Origin: Streptomyces iranensis
GTDB lineage: Bacteria; Actinomycetota; Actinomycetes; Streptomycetales; Streptomycetaceae
Direction of reading: 5' to 3'
Assembly: GCF_017874715.1 (NCBI RefSeq)
Contig: NZ_JAGGLR010000012.1
Span: 62,001-126,000 of the forward strand
Length of the DNA stretch: 64,000 nucleotides
Part shown: positions 33,462-42,188 of the stretch, piece by piece
Layout of the letters: every line of letters starts with the position of its first letter
Position numbering within the stretch: the stretch's first letter is position 1
The notes under the pieces: model-generated
Told to the model about the DNA's origin: nothing
What the model saw: only the letters and a program-made list of their open reading frames with translations
Databases searched by the model: none
Position numbers and translations under genes: made by a program

Positions 33462-33664
33462 TCAGAAGGTCTCGTGAAAGATGTGCGCGGCCCAGGCGTC
33501 GCGCAGCGCGTGGGAGACCTCACCGACCGTGGCGCGCAGCCTCAGGGCCTCGCGCATCGGGGGCAGCACGCTGTCCGTGTCCTGCGCGGCGGATCCATCA
33601 GCACCCAGCCGTCGTACACCGTCTGGATCGGCACACCGGACTCACTCTGTGTAACGGAATCCAC
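33462..33664 (-). pseudogene. Acyl-CoA mutase (methylmalonyl/isobutyryl type) remnant with internal deletion
   Basis: The frame ending at TGA 33464-33462 reads QDTDSVLPPMREALRLRATV, then GEVSHALRDAWAAHIFHETF. This matches the C-terminal end of the large subunit of B12-dependent acyl-CoA mutases (GTDNxxPPxxEAxxxxATxGEV). Upstream, in a different frame, GTG 33664 opens QSESGVPIQTVYDG, which could be the start of the same gene, but that likeness is weaker. The B12- and substrate-binding core is missing. The remnant lies immediately upstream of the carboxyltransferase gene, pointing to a former propionate- or isobutyrate-type acyl-CoA operon. Confidence 0.72.
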
Positions 33665-33680
33665 GCCGGAACCCTCTCGT

Positions 33681-33714
33681 GGTACTCAATGTCTTATAGA
33701 CGGTACTCAGTACC
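33681..33714. promoter_or_regulatory. Probable TetR operator(s) in divergent spacer
   Basis: GGTACT-C-AGTACC at 33702-33714 is a perfect inverted repeat. A second GGTACTCA lies 21 bases away at 33681-33688, two helical turns. The pair sits between the acyl-CoA operon remnant and the divergent TetR gene, 54 bases before the TetR start. Confidence 0.62.
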
Positions 33715-33767
33715 GCTCGGTGGGGCAAGTGGTCTCCGAGCACTGAGACAGGGAAAGATGGGTGGTC

Positions 33768-34448
33768 ATGAGGAAGCCAGCCGCGCGGATCCGGCTCGCG
33801 GACGCCGCGTTCGTTCTCTTCGACGAACGCGGATACGAGCGGACCACCGTCGATGACATCGCTGAACGGGCCGGAGTGGGCCGTACGACGTTCTTCCGGC
33901 ACTACCGGTCCAAGGAAGCGGTCATCTTCCCCGACCATGACCGGCTGCTGGAGCTGATCAGGGACCGCCTGGCGACCTCCAGTGACAGCACCGCCCTGGT
34001 CGCCGTGTCCGACGCCGTACGCCTGGTGCTGCTGCACTACATTGACGAGGGCGACCTCGCGCGCCGCAGGTACGCGCTCACCAGTAAGGTCCCCGCCCTG
34101 CGGGACCGGGAGATCGCCAGCGTGGCGCGGTACCAGCGGCTGTTCCGTGAGTTCATCGCGGACTGGATGGGAGACCCCACCGAGGCGGCCTCGCTTCGGG
34201 CCGAGCTCATGGCGGCGGCAGTGGTGGCGGCTCACAACCACGTATTGCGCCGATGGCTCCGGGGAGAGTCCGCGGACCCCGTCGCAGAGGTCGACGAGGC
34301 GATGCGCGAAGTCCTCGCTCTCTTCCCGGCACCTCAGTCCCCCAAGGGAAGGGACGATGAGGGCACCACTCTCGTCGCGTTCCGGACCAGCCAGGACCTC
34401 GATGCCCTGCTCCCCTCGCTGCGACGCCTCATCGAGGACAGCCGTTGA
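33768..34448 (+). CDS. TetR-family regulator of the acyl-CoA operon
   Basis: 226 residues. The N-terminal helix-turn-helix reads RLADAAFVLFDERGYERTTVDDIAERAGVGRTTFFRHYRSKEAVIF. The rest is an all-helical ligand domain of the type found in acyl-CoA-responsive TetR proteins. GTG 33762 is an alternative start. It is divergent from the decaying operon and shares the spacer with repeated GGTACTCA elements. It probably repressed that operon in response to an acyl-CoA. It remains intact although its targets are damaged. Its stop overlaps the next gene's TTG start. Confidence 0.88.
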   Translation: MRKPAARIRLADAAFVLFDERGYERTTVDDIAERAGVGRTTFFRHYRSKEAVIFPDHDRLLELIRDRLATSSDSTALVAVSDAVRLVLLHYIDEGDLARRRYALTSKVPALRDREIASVARYQRLFREFIADWMGDPTEAASLRAELMAAAVVAAHNHVLRRWLRGESADPVAEVDEAMREVLALFPAPQSPKGRDDEGTTLVAFRTSQDLDALLPSLRRLIEDSR

Positions 34449-35068
34449 GCGCACATCGGCATGGCCCCCAACCGAAGAGCACCGCGCCCCCCACACGGGG
34501 GCGTCCCGCGCGGCTGAGCCGCGAGCTGATCGTCTCCACCGCCCTGCGGTGCGACCTCACCACGCTCACCATGCGGGAACTCGCCAGTCGCCTCGGCGTC
34601 TCACACTCCGCGCTCTACCGCTGGGTCCGCGACCGCGAAGGGCTCTTCGACCTGATCAGCGAGGTCATGGTCGAGCGCATCCTGCCGCCGGACGACCCCA
34701 CGGAGCACACCTGGCGCTCATGGCTGGCCAGCCTGGCATGGGCCATGCACGACGAGTTCCTGGCCGTACCCGGATACGCCGCCCGCGTCGCGCATCCGCA
34801 CCGGCACAACCCGGCCTCGTTCGGGCGGCTGCGCGAGCGGGTGGAGGCCGCGTTCATCGCGGCCGGCGCCGCACCGGAGGCGGCACAGCAGAGCTGGTAC
34901 GTCTTCGGACTCGGCGTCGTCCAGTGGCTCGGCGCGGTCGACCAGGGCGTCTCCATGGACGGCGCGCCGCCCCGCTTCGACCTGTTCCTCGACACGCTGC
35001 TGCGCGGCCTGCCCGCCCGCCTTCCCGTCGAACACCCGCGTTCCGATGCCCAGCGCTCTCGGCCGTAG
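34445..35068 (+). CDS. TetR-family regulator (TetR_C type)
   Basis: 207 residues starting at TTG 34445, overlapping the upstream stop (TTGA); no ATG or GTG is in frame nearby. The helix-turn-helix is RPARLSRELIVSTALRCDLTTLTMRELASRLGVSHSALYRWVRDREGLF. The ligand domain resembles tetracycline-repressor-like C-terminal regions. Coupling to the preceding TetR gene is unusual, since two TetR proteins in one unit may cross-regulate. Immediately downstream is the antisense remnant of an alcohol dehydrogenase, which may have been its target. Confidence 0.85.
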   Translation: MSAHRHGPQPKSTAPPTRGRPARLSRELIVSTALRCDLTTLTMRELASRLGVSHSALYRWVRDREGLFDLISEVMVERILPPDDPTEHTWRSWLASLAWAMHDEFLAVPGYAARVAHPHRHNPASFGRLRERVEAAFIAAGAAPEAAQQSWYVFGLGVVQWLGAVDQGVSMDGAPPRFDLFLDTLLRGLPARLPVEHPRSDAQRSRP

Positions 35069-35069
35069 G

Positions 35070-35312
35070 TCACAACACCGCGACCTTGAGCACCAGCTTG
35101 CCCGTGGTGGTGCCCACCGCGCGGCGCAGCGCCCGGCGTGTCTCATCGGGGAAGGCGGCGGCCATCTCGAACGGCACGATCTGCGTCAGCTCACCCAGAT
35201 GCCCCGGAGCGAAGACACCGTCGGCTACCGCGATCTCGCGGGTGACGACACACTGACCTGCCAGCGGAGCCTCCGGTGCTGTGAACGGCTTGTCTTGGCG
35301 GACCAGCCAGTT
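35070..35312 (-). pseudogene. Chimeric scar: transposase N-terminus joined to alcohol dehydrogenase C-terminus
   Basis: The minus-strand frame open from 35312 to TGA 35072-35070 reads QCVVTREIAVADGVFAPGHL then GELTQIVPFEM. This resembles the N-terminal domain of IS4-type actinomycete transposases. It then continues DETRRALRRAVGTTTGKLVL, like the end of zinc/quinone alcohol dehydrogenases. No start codon is evident. I infer an insertion element that jumped into a dehydrogenase gene and was mostly deleted. The remaining 180 bases to 35490 show nothing recognisable. The match is from memory and needs a search. Confidence 0.45.
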
Positions 35313-35490
35313 CTACCGGGGCTCCGCTTCTCGCGTCCAACGTTCTTCCAGATCAGACCCCACTTGCGGCCCCACCCAGACCCATAACTTCATGGCCTTG
35401 GCCTTTAGCCGGGAGAGCCTCAAGACCAAGGAGTCCTTCTCAGCCAGGCTGGGCGTGTGCGGGCGGACATCATGCGGTGGGCGGTCGGCC

Positions 35491-36285
35491 TTACGGCACC
35501 AGCGCGATACCCCCGTCGACGCGCAGATTGATTCCGTTGATGTAGCCAGCCAGCGGGCTGACGAGAAACGCGACCACGGCCGAGATATCCGCCGCGGTGC
35601 CGAGCCTGCCCGTCGGGTTCGGGGCGTACTCCGCCACCACCAGCGGTTCCAGCTCTGTCCATTGCTCCGGCCAGCCGCGTGCGGCCGCTCCGTCCTCGAA
35701 CATCTGCCGCATGCCGTCCGTCACGATGACACCGGGGCTCACCGTGTTCGCGGTGATGCCGGATCCGGCCAGATGCCGGGCCAGGCTGGTCGTCATGTTG
35801 ACCACCGCCGCCTTCGCCGCCGAATACTCGACCATGTTCGGCAACGGAGTCGTCGCGGCCCGGCTGCCCACATTGACCACCCTTCCCCATCCGCGCTCGC
35901 GCATTTGGGGCACCAGGGCCCGGATCATCCGCACCGCGGACACGACGTTCCCGTTCATCGCGTCCAGCCACAGCGCCGGCTCCGCGGATTCCCAGTCGTG
36001 CTCGGCGAAGGGGCCGGCATTGTTGACCAGTATCTCCACGCCCCACTCCCGGGCCCGCTCGGCCACCGTCCCGGCGGCGGCCTCATCGGCAAGGTCGCCC
36101 AGCACGACGTCCACCACCCCGCCGACAGCACGAAGCCGCTCCGCGACGTCGCCGATATGCGCCGGGTCGCGGCCGTGCACCAGCACAGCGCACCCTTCGT
36201 CGACCAGCCGCCGGGCCACGGCGGCACCGATACCGCCGCTGCTCCCCGTCACCATCGCCCGTCGTCCCGCAAGGTCCAGGTCCAT
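35491..36285 (-). CDS. SDR-family oxidoreductase
   Basis: 264 residues. The cofactor motif is VTGSSGGIGAAVA, with NNAGP and the catalytic pattern Ser (VNVGSRAA) plus YSAAKAAVVNM. The C-terminal INGINLRVDGGIALVP is the usual dimer/cofactor strand. ATG 36285 gives the standard spacing to the glycine motif; GTG 36297 is also in frame, and neither has a good ribosome binding site. It stands alone between the chimeric scar and an XRE regulator on the same strand. The substrate is unknown. Confidence 0.88.
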   Translation of the reverse strand: MDLDLAGRRAMVTGSSGGIGAAVARRLVDEGCAVLVHGRDPAHIGDVAERLRAVGGVVDVVLGDLADEAAAGTVAERAREWGVEILVNNAGPFAEHDWESAEPALWLDAMNGNVVSAVRMIRALVPQMRERGWGRVVNVGSRAATTPLPNMVEYSAAKAAVVNMTTSLARHLAGSGITANTVSPGVIVTDGMRQMFEDGAAARGWPEQWTELEPLVVAEYAPNPTGRLGTAADISAVVAFLVSPLAGYINGINLRVDGGIALVP

Positions 36286-36412
36286 ATTTCGGCACACTAG
36301 ACGACGTCTGTGACAGCGGTGGCGGCTCTGTGGCGCTCTGTGGCAGCTCTACTGGACGCATTGACCACGAGCGTCGTTGACAGTGGCTGTGCCGTATGGC
36401 GAGGAGGGCCCC

Positions 36413-37252
36413 TCAGCGCAGCGCCTGTGCTCCTATGACGGACAGCAACTGCAGCTTTTCGTAGCTCTCACTGCCGGGAATGGCGGTGTAGACGATGAGG
36501 AAATGCGACTGGTCCGGATCGAGCAGCGTCTGGCAGGTCAGCTCCAATGCGCCGAGCTCGGGGTGGATGAAGTGTTTCACCTCGTTGGGCCGGATGCCGA
36601 CCTCGTGGTCGTTCCACACCTGACGGAACTCTTCGCTCTGAGCGAGCAGCAGGTCGGCGTAGTGGGCCGCGCGGGAACCAGGACCCCGCAGTGTGGCCAC
36701 CCCGCGCAGGCCCGAGGCGAACATGCGGGTGAGGAACGGATGGTCCTCGGGGGCGTAGAGCTGTCGCGTGGCGGGGTCGGTGAACCATCGGTAGCCGAGG
36801 CTGCGGGCCGGGCCGCTGTAGACGGTCAGGTCGCCGGTGAGCGCGATGCCGAGCGGGGTCTGCCGCAGCGTCTCGCCCAGCTCGGTGACGATCTCCGCGG
36901 GAGTGTCCTGCAGCCGGTCGAGGATGCGCAGCAGGCCGGGACCGATGTGCTCGCTGTCCGCGCCCCGCGGGGGCGGGGTCCGTCCGGCGAGCCGGAACAG
37001 ATGGTCGCGCTCAGCGAGGGAGAGGTGGAGCCCTTGCGCGATGGAGGCGATCATCTGCTCGGACGGCTGGGGTCCGCGCTCCCGCTCGAGCCGAGCGTAG
37101 TAGTCGGTCGACATATGGCACAGCGCGGCCACTTCCTCCCGCCGCAGCCCGCTTGTCCTGCGGCGTGGTCCACGCGGGAGGCCGACGTCCTCGGGTTGCA
37201 GCGACTCCCGGCGGCGCCGGAGGAACTCCGCCAGTCCGGTCCGATCGATCAC
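36413..37252 (-). CDS. XRE-family regulator with MmyB-like domain, second copy
   Basis: 279 residues from GTG 37252, eight bases after GGAGG. The first half is a helix-turn-helix of the LAEFLRRRRESLQPEDVGLP / RRTSGLRREEVAALCHMSTDYYARLERERG type. The second is the MmyB domain (LGIALTGDLTVYSGPARSLGYRWF to QSHFLIVYTAIPGSES). It is closely related in layout to the regulator at 1489. It is divergent from an SDR stub and an intact SDR, its likely targets. The upstream in-frame ATG at 37315 would add a repetitive VEGVEGVEG head. Confidence 0.88.
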   Translation of the reverse strand: MIDRTGLAEFLRRRRESLQPEDVGLPRGPRRRTSGLRREEVAALCHMSTDYYARLERERGPQPSEQMIASIAQGLHLSLAERDHLFRLAGRTPPPRGADSEHIGPGLLRILDRLQDTPAEIVTELGETLRQTPLGIALTGDLTVYSGPARSLGYRWFTDPATRQLYAPEDHPFLTRMFASGLRGVATLRGPGSRAAHYADLLLAQSEEFRQVWNDHEVGIRPNEVKHFIHPELGALELTCQTLLDPDQSHFLIVYTAIPGSESYEKLQLLSVIGAQALR

Positions 37253-37432
37253 CGCGCGCGCCTCCGTCACCGTGCGTGCCTGCCCTTCGACCCCTTCGAC
37301 CCCTTCGACGTTCATTTCTACCGCCCGCGCATCTCGACATCCACGGATTCTCAATCCCCCCTTCACGGGTTGCCGCCGCTACGGCGCCATCCGAGGCTCA
37401 GTGACGTACCCGGTCGCGAAGGGAACGAGGGC

Positions 37433-37522
37433 ATGACTGATCTCACCGGGAAGGTCGCCGTGGTCACGGACTCGGCGCGCGGGATCGGCAGCGCCACAGC
37501 CGTCGGCGGGGCGATCCCATAG
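37433..37522 (+). pseudogene. Truncated SDR stub
   Basis: Thirty codons starting MTDLTGKVAVVTDSARGIGS and ending at TAG after GGAIP. They are the first strand and glycine motif of a short-chain dehydrogenase, with Gly replaced by Asp in TGxxxGIG. Nothing downstream continues the family in any frame I could follow before the intact SDR at 37664. It is probably the leftover start of a deleted target gene of the divergent XRE regulator. From 37253 to 37663 no other gene is apparent. Confidence 0.7.
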
Positions 37523-37663
37523 CCGCCGGTCAGGCTCACACATGCACCGCCGCGGATCCTGCCGGAGAGCCCGGACTTCCTGATCAGTGGATCGAGCAGC
37601 CCTGACACAGCGCCGCCGTCTTCCACGACGGTGGAGGCAACGACACAACCCAGGAGTGGGCGC

Positions 37664-38608
37664 ATGCCACGCAAACCCATCGACATCACCGTCCCCGACC
37701 TGTCCGGCAGGCGCGCCGTCGTCACCGGAGCGAGCGACGGCATCGGGCTCGGCCTCACCACGAGGCTCGCCGCGGCCGGGGCCGAAGTGCTCCTGCCCGT
37801 TCGCAACCCACGCAAGGGCGAGGCCGCGCTCACCACGATCCGTCAGACGACGCCCCACGCGAACGTGTCGCTCCGCGAGCTCGACCTGTCCTCGCTCGCC
37901 TCCGTCACGGCCCTCGGCAAGACCCTGCAGGAGGAGGGCCGGCCGATCCACATCCTCGTCAACAACGCCGGCGTCATGACCCCGCCCGACCGGCAGACGA
38001 CCGCCGACGGGTTCGAGCTTCAATTCGGCACCAACCACCTCGGCCATTTCGCCCTGGTGGCCCACCTGCTGCCGCTGCTGCGCGCCGGCCACGCACGCGT
38101 GACCTCACAGGTCAGCGTCGCGGCGAATCAGCGCGCCATCAACTGGGACGACCTGAACTGGGAACGCTCCTACGACGGCATGAAGGCCTACAGCCAGTCG
38201 AAGATCGCGTTCGGGCTCTTCGGCCTCGAACTCGACCGGCGCAGTCGGGCCAATGGCTGGGGCATCACGAGCAACCTCTCCCATCCCGGGGTCGCTCCGA
38301 CGAACCTGCTCGCCGCTCGCCCCGAGATCGGACGCGCCAAGGACACCCTGGGCGTGCGCATGATCCGGGCTCTGTCAGCCCGCGGCATCCTCGCCGGGAC
38401 AGTCCACACCGCGCAACTTCCCGCCCTCTACGCCGCCACCTCCCCCGACGCCGAGCGTGGCGGGTTCTATGGGCCGCGCGGACCAGGGCACATGGGTGGC
38501 CCTCCCGGCGAGCAGAAGCTCTACTCGCGCCTTCGCGGCACCGAGGAGACCCGGCGCATCTGGCAGGTCTCCGAAGAGCTCACGAAGGTTGCCTTCCCCG
38601 ATATCTGA
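37664..38608 (+). CDS. SDR-family NAD(P)-dependent oxidoreductase (retinol dehydrogenase-like)
   Basis: 314 residues. It has VVTGASDGIGLGLTTRLA, VLVNNAGVMTPPDRQTTADGFELQFGTNHLGHFAL and YSQSKIAFGLFGLEL, the signature set of the WWOX/retinol-dehydrogenase-like SDR branch. ATG 37664 has AGGAG seven bases upstream; the earlier codon at 37631 is disfavoured. It is positioned to be the functional target of the XRE regulator at 36413. After the stop a 17-base imperfect direct repeat (ATCTGAGCAGCTCGAC) is visible. The substrate is unknown. Confidence 0.9.
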   Translation: MPRKPIDITVPDLSGRRAVVTGASDGIGLGLTTRLAAAGAEVLLPVRNPRKGEAALTTIRQTTPHANVSLRELDLSSLASVTALGKTLQEEGRPIHILVNNAGVMTPPDRQTTADGFELQFGTNHLGHFALVAHLLPLLRAGHARVTSQVSVAANQRAINWDDLNWERSYDGMKAYSQSKIAFGLFGLELDRRSRANGWGITSNLSHPGVAPTNLLAARPEIGRAKDTLGVRMIRALSARGILAGTVHTAQLPALYAATSPDAERGGFYGPRGPGHMGGPPGEQKLYSRLRGTEETRRIWQVSEELTKVAFPDI

Positions 38609-38689
38609 GCAGCTCGACACATCTGAGAAGCTCGACGCTTCTTCGTCCAGGCTCGCCGCTTCCTGACCTCAATAAGACTGGAGCCGTCG

Positions 38690-39262
38690 TCATAGTCCGC
38701 CGCCGGCCACCTTCTTCGCGATGGCTCGCAGCACATCACGGCGGATCATGCCGCTGCCCGCGCGTATGAAGCCCCAGTACAGGGCGAAGGCGCGGCGGGT
38801 GGCGGGGTCGGTGTTCAGGACCCGGGTCTCGGTGGACAGCCATGTGCCGTCGCCCTCGGGGGTGAGGCGGAAGTTCATCACCACCTTGGACCAGCCCGCT
38901 TCGTCGAAGTGCGCGAACGCCTCCGGATCACCGCGTTCGACATCCGGACGCACGGGGCGCAACGCGGTGTAGCGGGCGATGTCGCCGAGCACCACCTCAT
39001 GGGGCGGGTCGGCGGCCATCTCCCGGGGTGGCAGCCACTCCAGGACCCGCGGGTCCACGCCCTGGTGGGCTCCGGGGTCGACACCGCCGGTCCAGGTCCT
39101 GGGGCCGCCGCGCACCCGCATCAGGCCGAGGGTCACGGCGAGTTCGCCGACCCGCAGGTCCACGAGCCCACGCCAGACCCGCTCCGGCGGGGCGTCGATC
39201 CGTCGGCTGTGGTGTTCACGCTTGTCGAAGGCCGGCAGCAGTCGTTCCAGCGTCCAGTGCAT
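38690..39262 (-). CDS. SRPBCC-like START-domain protein
   Basis: 190 residues. The pattern SRRIDAPPERVWRGLVDLR near the start, followed by beta strands and the ending helix RRAFALYWGFIRAGSGMIRRDVLRAIAKK, fits a helix-grip fold (polyketide-cyclase/DUF2867-like). WSKVVMNFRLTPEGDGTWLSTETRVL forms the central strands. ATG 39262 is preferred over 39334, which would add an uncommon head. Its neighbours give no clue beyond convergence with the SDR gene. It likely binds a lipid or other hydrophobic ligand. Confidence 0.72.
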   Translation of the reverse strand: MHWTLERLLPAFDKREHHSRRIDAPPERVWRGLVDLRVGELAVTLGLMRVRGGPRTWTGGVDPGAHQGVDPRVLEWLPPREMAADPPHEVVLGDIARYTALRPVRPDVERGDPEAFAHFDEAGWSKVVMNFRLTPEGDGTWLSTETRVLNTDPATRRAFALYWGFIRAGSGMIRRDVLRAIAKKVAGGGL

Positions 39263-39405
39263 CAAAACAGACCTTGTCCGTCGTGAAGTTGAGAGTCTGT
39301 CATTTTTTGCCGTCCGAGCTCTTGTGAGAGCCATCCGACTTCATTACTTTCCAGTAGGTGGCGCCCCGACGATGACATACCCCCATCACCTCCAATGGAG
39401 TGGCC

Positions 39406-40668
39406 ATGCCTCCCGAGCACCGTGGCTCCACCCGAATGATTCTCTCCCTCGCCGCCGCCGTGGCGCTGGCCGTGACCGGTTCCACGGCGGTGAGCGCCTC
39501 CGCCCAGCCGAAGGCGGCCGGCCTGCGGGAAGTGATGTTCGTGGGCAACAACTGGGACGGCACCGCCGACGTCATAAAGTCCACCGGCGACTTGGCCGGG
39601 ATCGGCCGGATCAACGTCATACCGGACAAGGACCAGCGGCTCACCGAGATCTACCTCAACCCCATCAAGCTCGCCTTCTTCCTGGGGATCCGGCTGGGTC
39701 CGGGAGAAGGGCACGACCAGTTCGTGGACGACATGTACTCGACCCCGGACGGCTCCGCCATCGTCGTCTCCCGGCCCAGCTTCGCCGACGTGGTCTCGAT
39801 CGACGTCACGACGGGCAAGCTCAACTGGCGCTTCCCCGTGTCGGGATTCCGCGCGGACCACATGGCCGTGTCCCCCGACGGCAAACGCGTCGCGGTGTCG
39901 GCTTCGACGTCGAACACGGTCCATGTCCTCGACATCGAGACGGGAAAGCAGCTCGGCTCGTTCTCCGCCGGTGACAAGCCCCATGAGAACGTCTTCACCG
40001 ACGGCGGCAAGTACCTCTGGAACATGTCGATCGGCGAGGTCAACACCGACCTGGACGATCCGTCGATGGACTGGACGAAGGGCGATCGGCACATCACCGT
40101 GGTCGACACGAACACATATCGGCAGGTCAAGGTCATCGACATGCGCGAACGGCTCGACGCCTTCGGCCGCAAGGACCTGTCCGACGCCGTCCGGCCCGTC
40201 GCCTTCACCCCCGATGAGTCCAAGCTCTACTTCCAGGTCTCCTTCTTCAACGGGTTCCTGGAGTACGACGTGGCCAAGGACAAGATCACCCGCGCGAAGA
40301 CCCTCCCGAAGAACCCTGAGACCAGCGAGGACCGCACCACCTGGGTCAACGACTCCCGCCACCACGGCCTGTCGATGAGCCCCGACGGCAAGAAGCTGTG
40401 CGTGGCCGGGACGATGGACGACTACGCGACCGTCGTGGACCGGGAATCGCTCCAGGAAGGCCCCCTGGTGCCGACCTCGAAGCCGTACTGGGCGACGGTG
40501 AGCGGCGACGGCACCGCGTGCGTCGTCTCCGAGAGCGGTGCCGACCGGGTCACCGCGATCGACTTCGCGACGGGCGAGAAGACCGCGTCCGTATCGGTCG
40601 GCGACCACCCGCAGCGGGTGCGCATCGGCCATGTGGCCGCCGACTGGACCGGACCGTCGGCCTCGTAG
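39406..40668 (+). CDS. Secreted YVTN/cytochrome-D1-like beta-propeller protein
   Basis: 420 residues. The Sec signal peptide is MILSLAAAVALAVTGSTAVSASA, near residues 11-33. The mature part contains repeated propeller blades with the YVTN-type pattern, such as MAVSPDGKRVAVSASTSNTVHVLDIETGKQLGSF, LYFQVSFFNGFLEYDVAKDKI and ASVSVGDHPQRVRIG. Such proteins bind other proteins or small ligands; no catalytic motif is visible. ATG 39406 follows GGAG by five bases. A hairpin terminator follows. Function unknown. Confidence 0.82.
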   Translation: MPPEHRGSTRMILSLAAAVALAVTGSTAVSASAQPKAAGLREVMFVGNNWDGTADVIKSTGDLAGIGRINVIPDKDQRLTEIYLNPIKLAFFLGIRLGPGEGHDQFVDDMYSTPDGSAIVVSRPSFADVVSIDVTTGKLNWRFPVSGFRADHMAVSPDGKRVAVSASTSNTVHVLDIETGKQLGSFSAGDKPHENVFTDGGKYLWNMSIGEVNTDLDDPSMDWTKGDRHITVVDTNTYRQVKVIDMRERLDAFGRKDLSDAVRPVAFTPDESKLYFQVSFFNGFLEYDVAKDKITRAKTLPKNPETSEDRTTWVNDSRHHGLSMSPDGKKLCVAGTMDDYATVVDRESLQEGPLVPTSKPYWATVSGDGTACVVSESGADRVTAIDFATGEKTASVSVGDHPQRVRIGHVAADWTGPSAS

Positions 40669-40703
40669 CGGTACCTCGGAGCGTCGCGGCGCGCCGGTGG
40701 CCC

Positions 40704-40735
40704 GGCGGGGGCCAATACGTCATGCGGCCCCCGCC
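40704..40735. terminator. Bidirectional hairpin terminator
   Basis: The 10-base arms GGCGGGGGCC (40704-40713) and GGCCCCCGCC (40726-40735) flank a 12-base loop. It sits midway between the convergent beta-propeller and glutamate dehydrogenase genes. Confidence 0.7.
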
Positions 40736-40754
40736 TCGTCCTGTCGGCAGCAGG

Positions 40755-42101
40755 TCAGACGACCCCCTGGGCGGTCATGGCCTCGGCGACACGGAGGAAG
40801 CCCGCGGCGTTGGCGCCGAGCACGTAGTCGTCGGCGTCACCGCCGTAGGTCTCCGCGGTGGCGCGGCACTGCGCATGCACCTGCCGCATGATGGTGGCGA
40901 GCTGGTCCTCCGTACGTTCGAAGCTCCAGCTCTCGCGGGACGCGTTCTGCTGCATCTCGAGTGCGGAGGTCGCCACCCCGCCCGCGTTGGCGGCCTTGCC
41001 GGGACCGAACAGAATCCGCGCGCCGCGGAAGACCTCGACCGCCTCGGGCGTGCACGGCATGTTCGCGCCCTCGGCCACGGCCAGCACACCGTTCTTCGTC
41101 AGCGCGGTGGCGTCCTGCTGGTGCAGCTCGTTCTGGGTCGCGCACGGCAGTGCGACCTGGCACGGCACGTCGAACACCGACCCCCGGGCGGAGAACCGGG
41201 CGGTCGTCTTCACCTCGGTGTAGGCGGAGATCCGCTCGCGGCGCACCTCCTTGATCTCCTTGAGCAGTTCCAGGTCGACGCCGTCCTCGTCGACCAGGTA
41301 GCCGGAGGAGTCGGAGCAGGCCACCACCCGGCCACCGAGGGCGTGGACCTTCTCGATGGCGTAGATGGCCACGTTGCCCGATCCGGAGACCACGACCCGC
41401 CGTCCGTCGAAGTCCTGGCCGCGCGTGGCGAGCATCTCCTGGGCGAAGAACACCGCGCCGTAGCCGGTCGCCTCGGTGCGGGCGTGCGATCCGCCCCAGC
41501 CGACCGGCTTGCCGGTCAGAACGCCGGACTCATGGCGGTTGGTGATCCGCTTGTACTGGCCGAAGAGGTAGCCGATCTCACGGCCGCCGACTCCGATGTC
41601 CCCGGCGGGCACATCCGTGTGCTCGCCCAGATGCCGGTACAGCTCCGTCATGAACGCCTGGCAGAAGCGCATCACCTCGCCGTCCGTGCGGCCCTTGGGA
41701 TCGAAGTCCGAACCGCCCTTGCCGCCGCCGATCGCCATGCCGGTGAGCGCGTTCTTGAAGATCTGCTCGAAACCCAGGAACTTGACGATGCCGAGGTTGA
41801 CACTGGGGTGGAACCGCAGCCCGCCCTTGTACGGGCCGAGGGCGCTGTTGAACTCCACCCGAAAGCCGCGGTTGACCTGCACCGTTCCCTGATCGTCCAC
41901 CCACGGCACCCGGAAGATCACCTGTCGTTCGGGCTCACAGAGCCGTTCCACGATCCTGGCGTGCAGATACTCCGGGTGGGCCTGGAGCACGGGTCCTATC
42001 GCCTGCAGCACTTCGTGTGCTGCCTGATGGAACTCCGTTTCCGCGGGATCCCGGCGGTGGAGATTGCCGTAGACGGCCTCGAGGTAGGCGCTGACGTCCA
42101 T
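40755..42101 (-). CDS. gdhA: NADP-dependent glutamate dehydrogenase
   Basis: 448 residues, the size of small hexameric enzymes that reductively aminate 2-oxoglutarate with ammonia. Hallmarks: substrate site NSALGPYKGGLRFHPSVNLG, the catalytic lysine region GGGKGGSDFDPKGRTDGEVMRF, the dinucleotide fold VVVSGSGNVAIYAIEKV and the late GPGKAANAGGVATSALEMQQN. GGAGAG precedes ATG 42101; the in-frame ATG at 42125 is an alternative. It is probably a core nitrogen-assimilation gene and not part of the neighbouring catabolic locus, despite having the same strand. Confidence 0.96.
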   Translation of the reverse strand: MDVSAYLEAVYGNLHRRDPAETEFHQAAHEVLQAIGPVLQAHPEYLHARIVERLCEPERQVIFRVPWVDDQGTVQVNRGFRVEFNSALGPYKGGLRFHPSVNLGIVKFLGFEQIFKNALTGMAIGGGKGGSDFDPKGRTDGEVMRFCQAFMTELYRHLGEHTDVPAGDIGVGGREIGYLFGQYKRITNRHESGVLTGKPVGWGGSHARTEATGYGAVFFAQEMLATRGQDFDGRRVVVSGSGNVAIYAIEKVHALGGRVVACSDSSGYLVDEDGVDLELLKEIKEVRRERISAYTEVKTTARFSARGSVFDVPCQVALPCATQNELHQQDATALTKNGVLAVAEGANMPCTPEAVEVFRGARILFGPGKAANAGGVATSALEMQQNASRESWSFERTEDQLATIMRQVHAQCRATAETYGGDADDYVLGANAAGFLRVAEAMTAQGVV

Positions 42102-42188
42102 GTGCGCTGTTCTCTCCGTTCGCATGCGGGCCGGCCGGGCGCCGGCCCGAGCTGTGCTTCAGGCGCTGAAGTGCGCCGACAGCGTACT

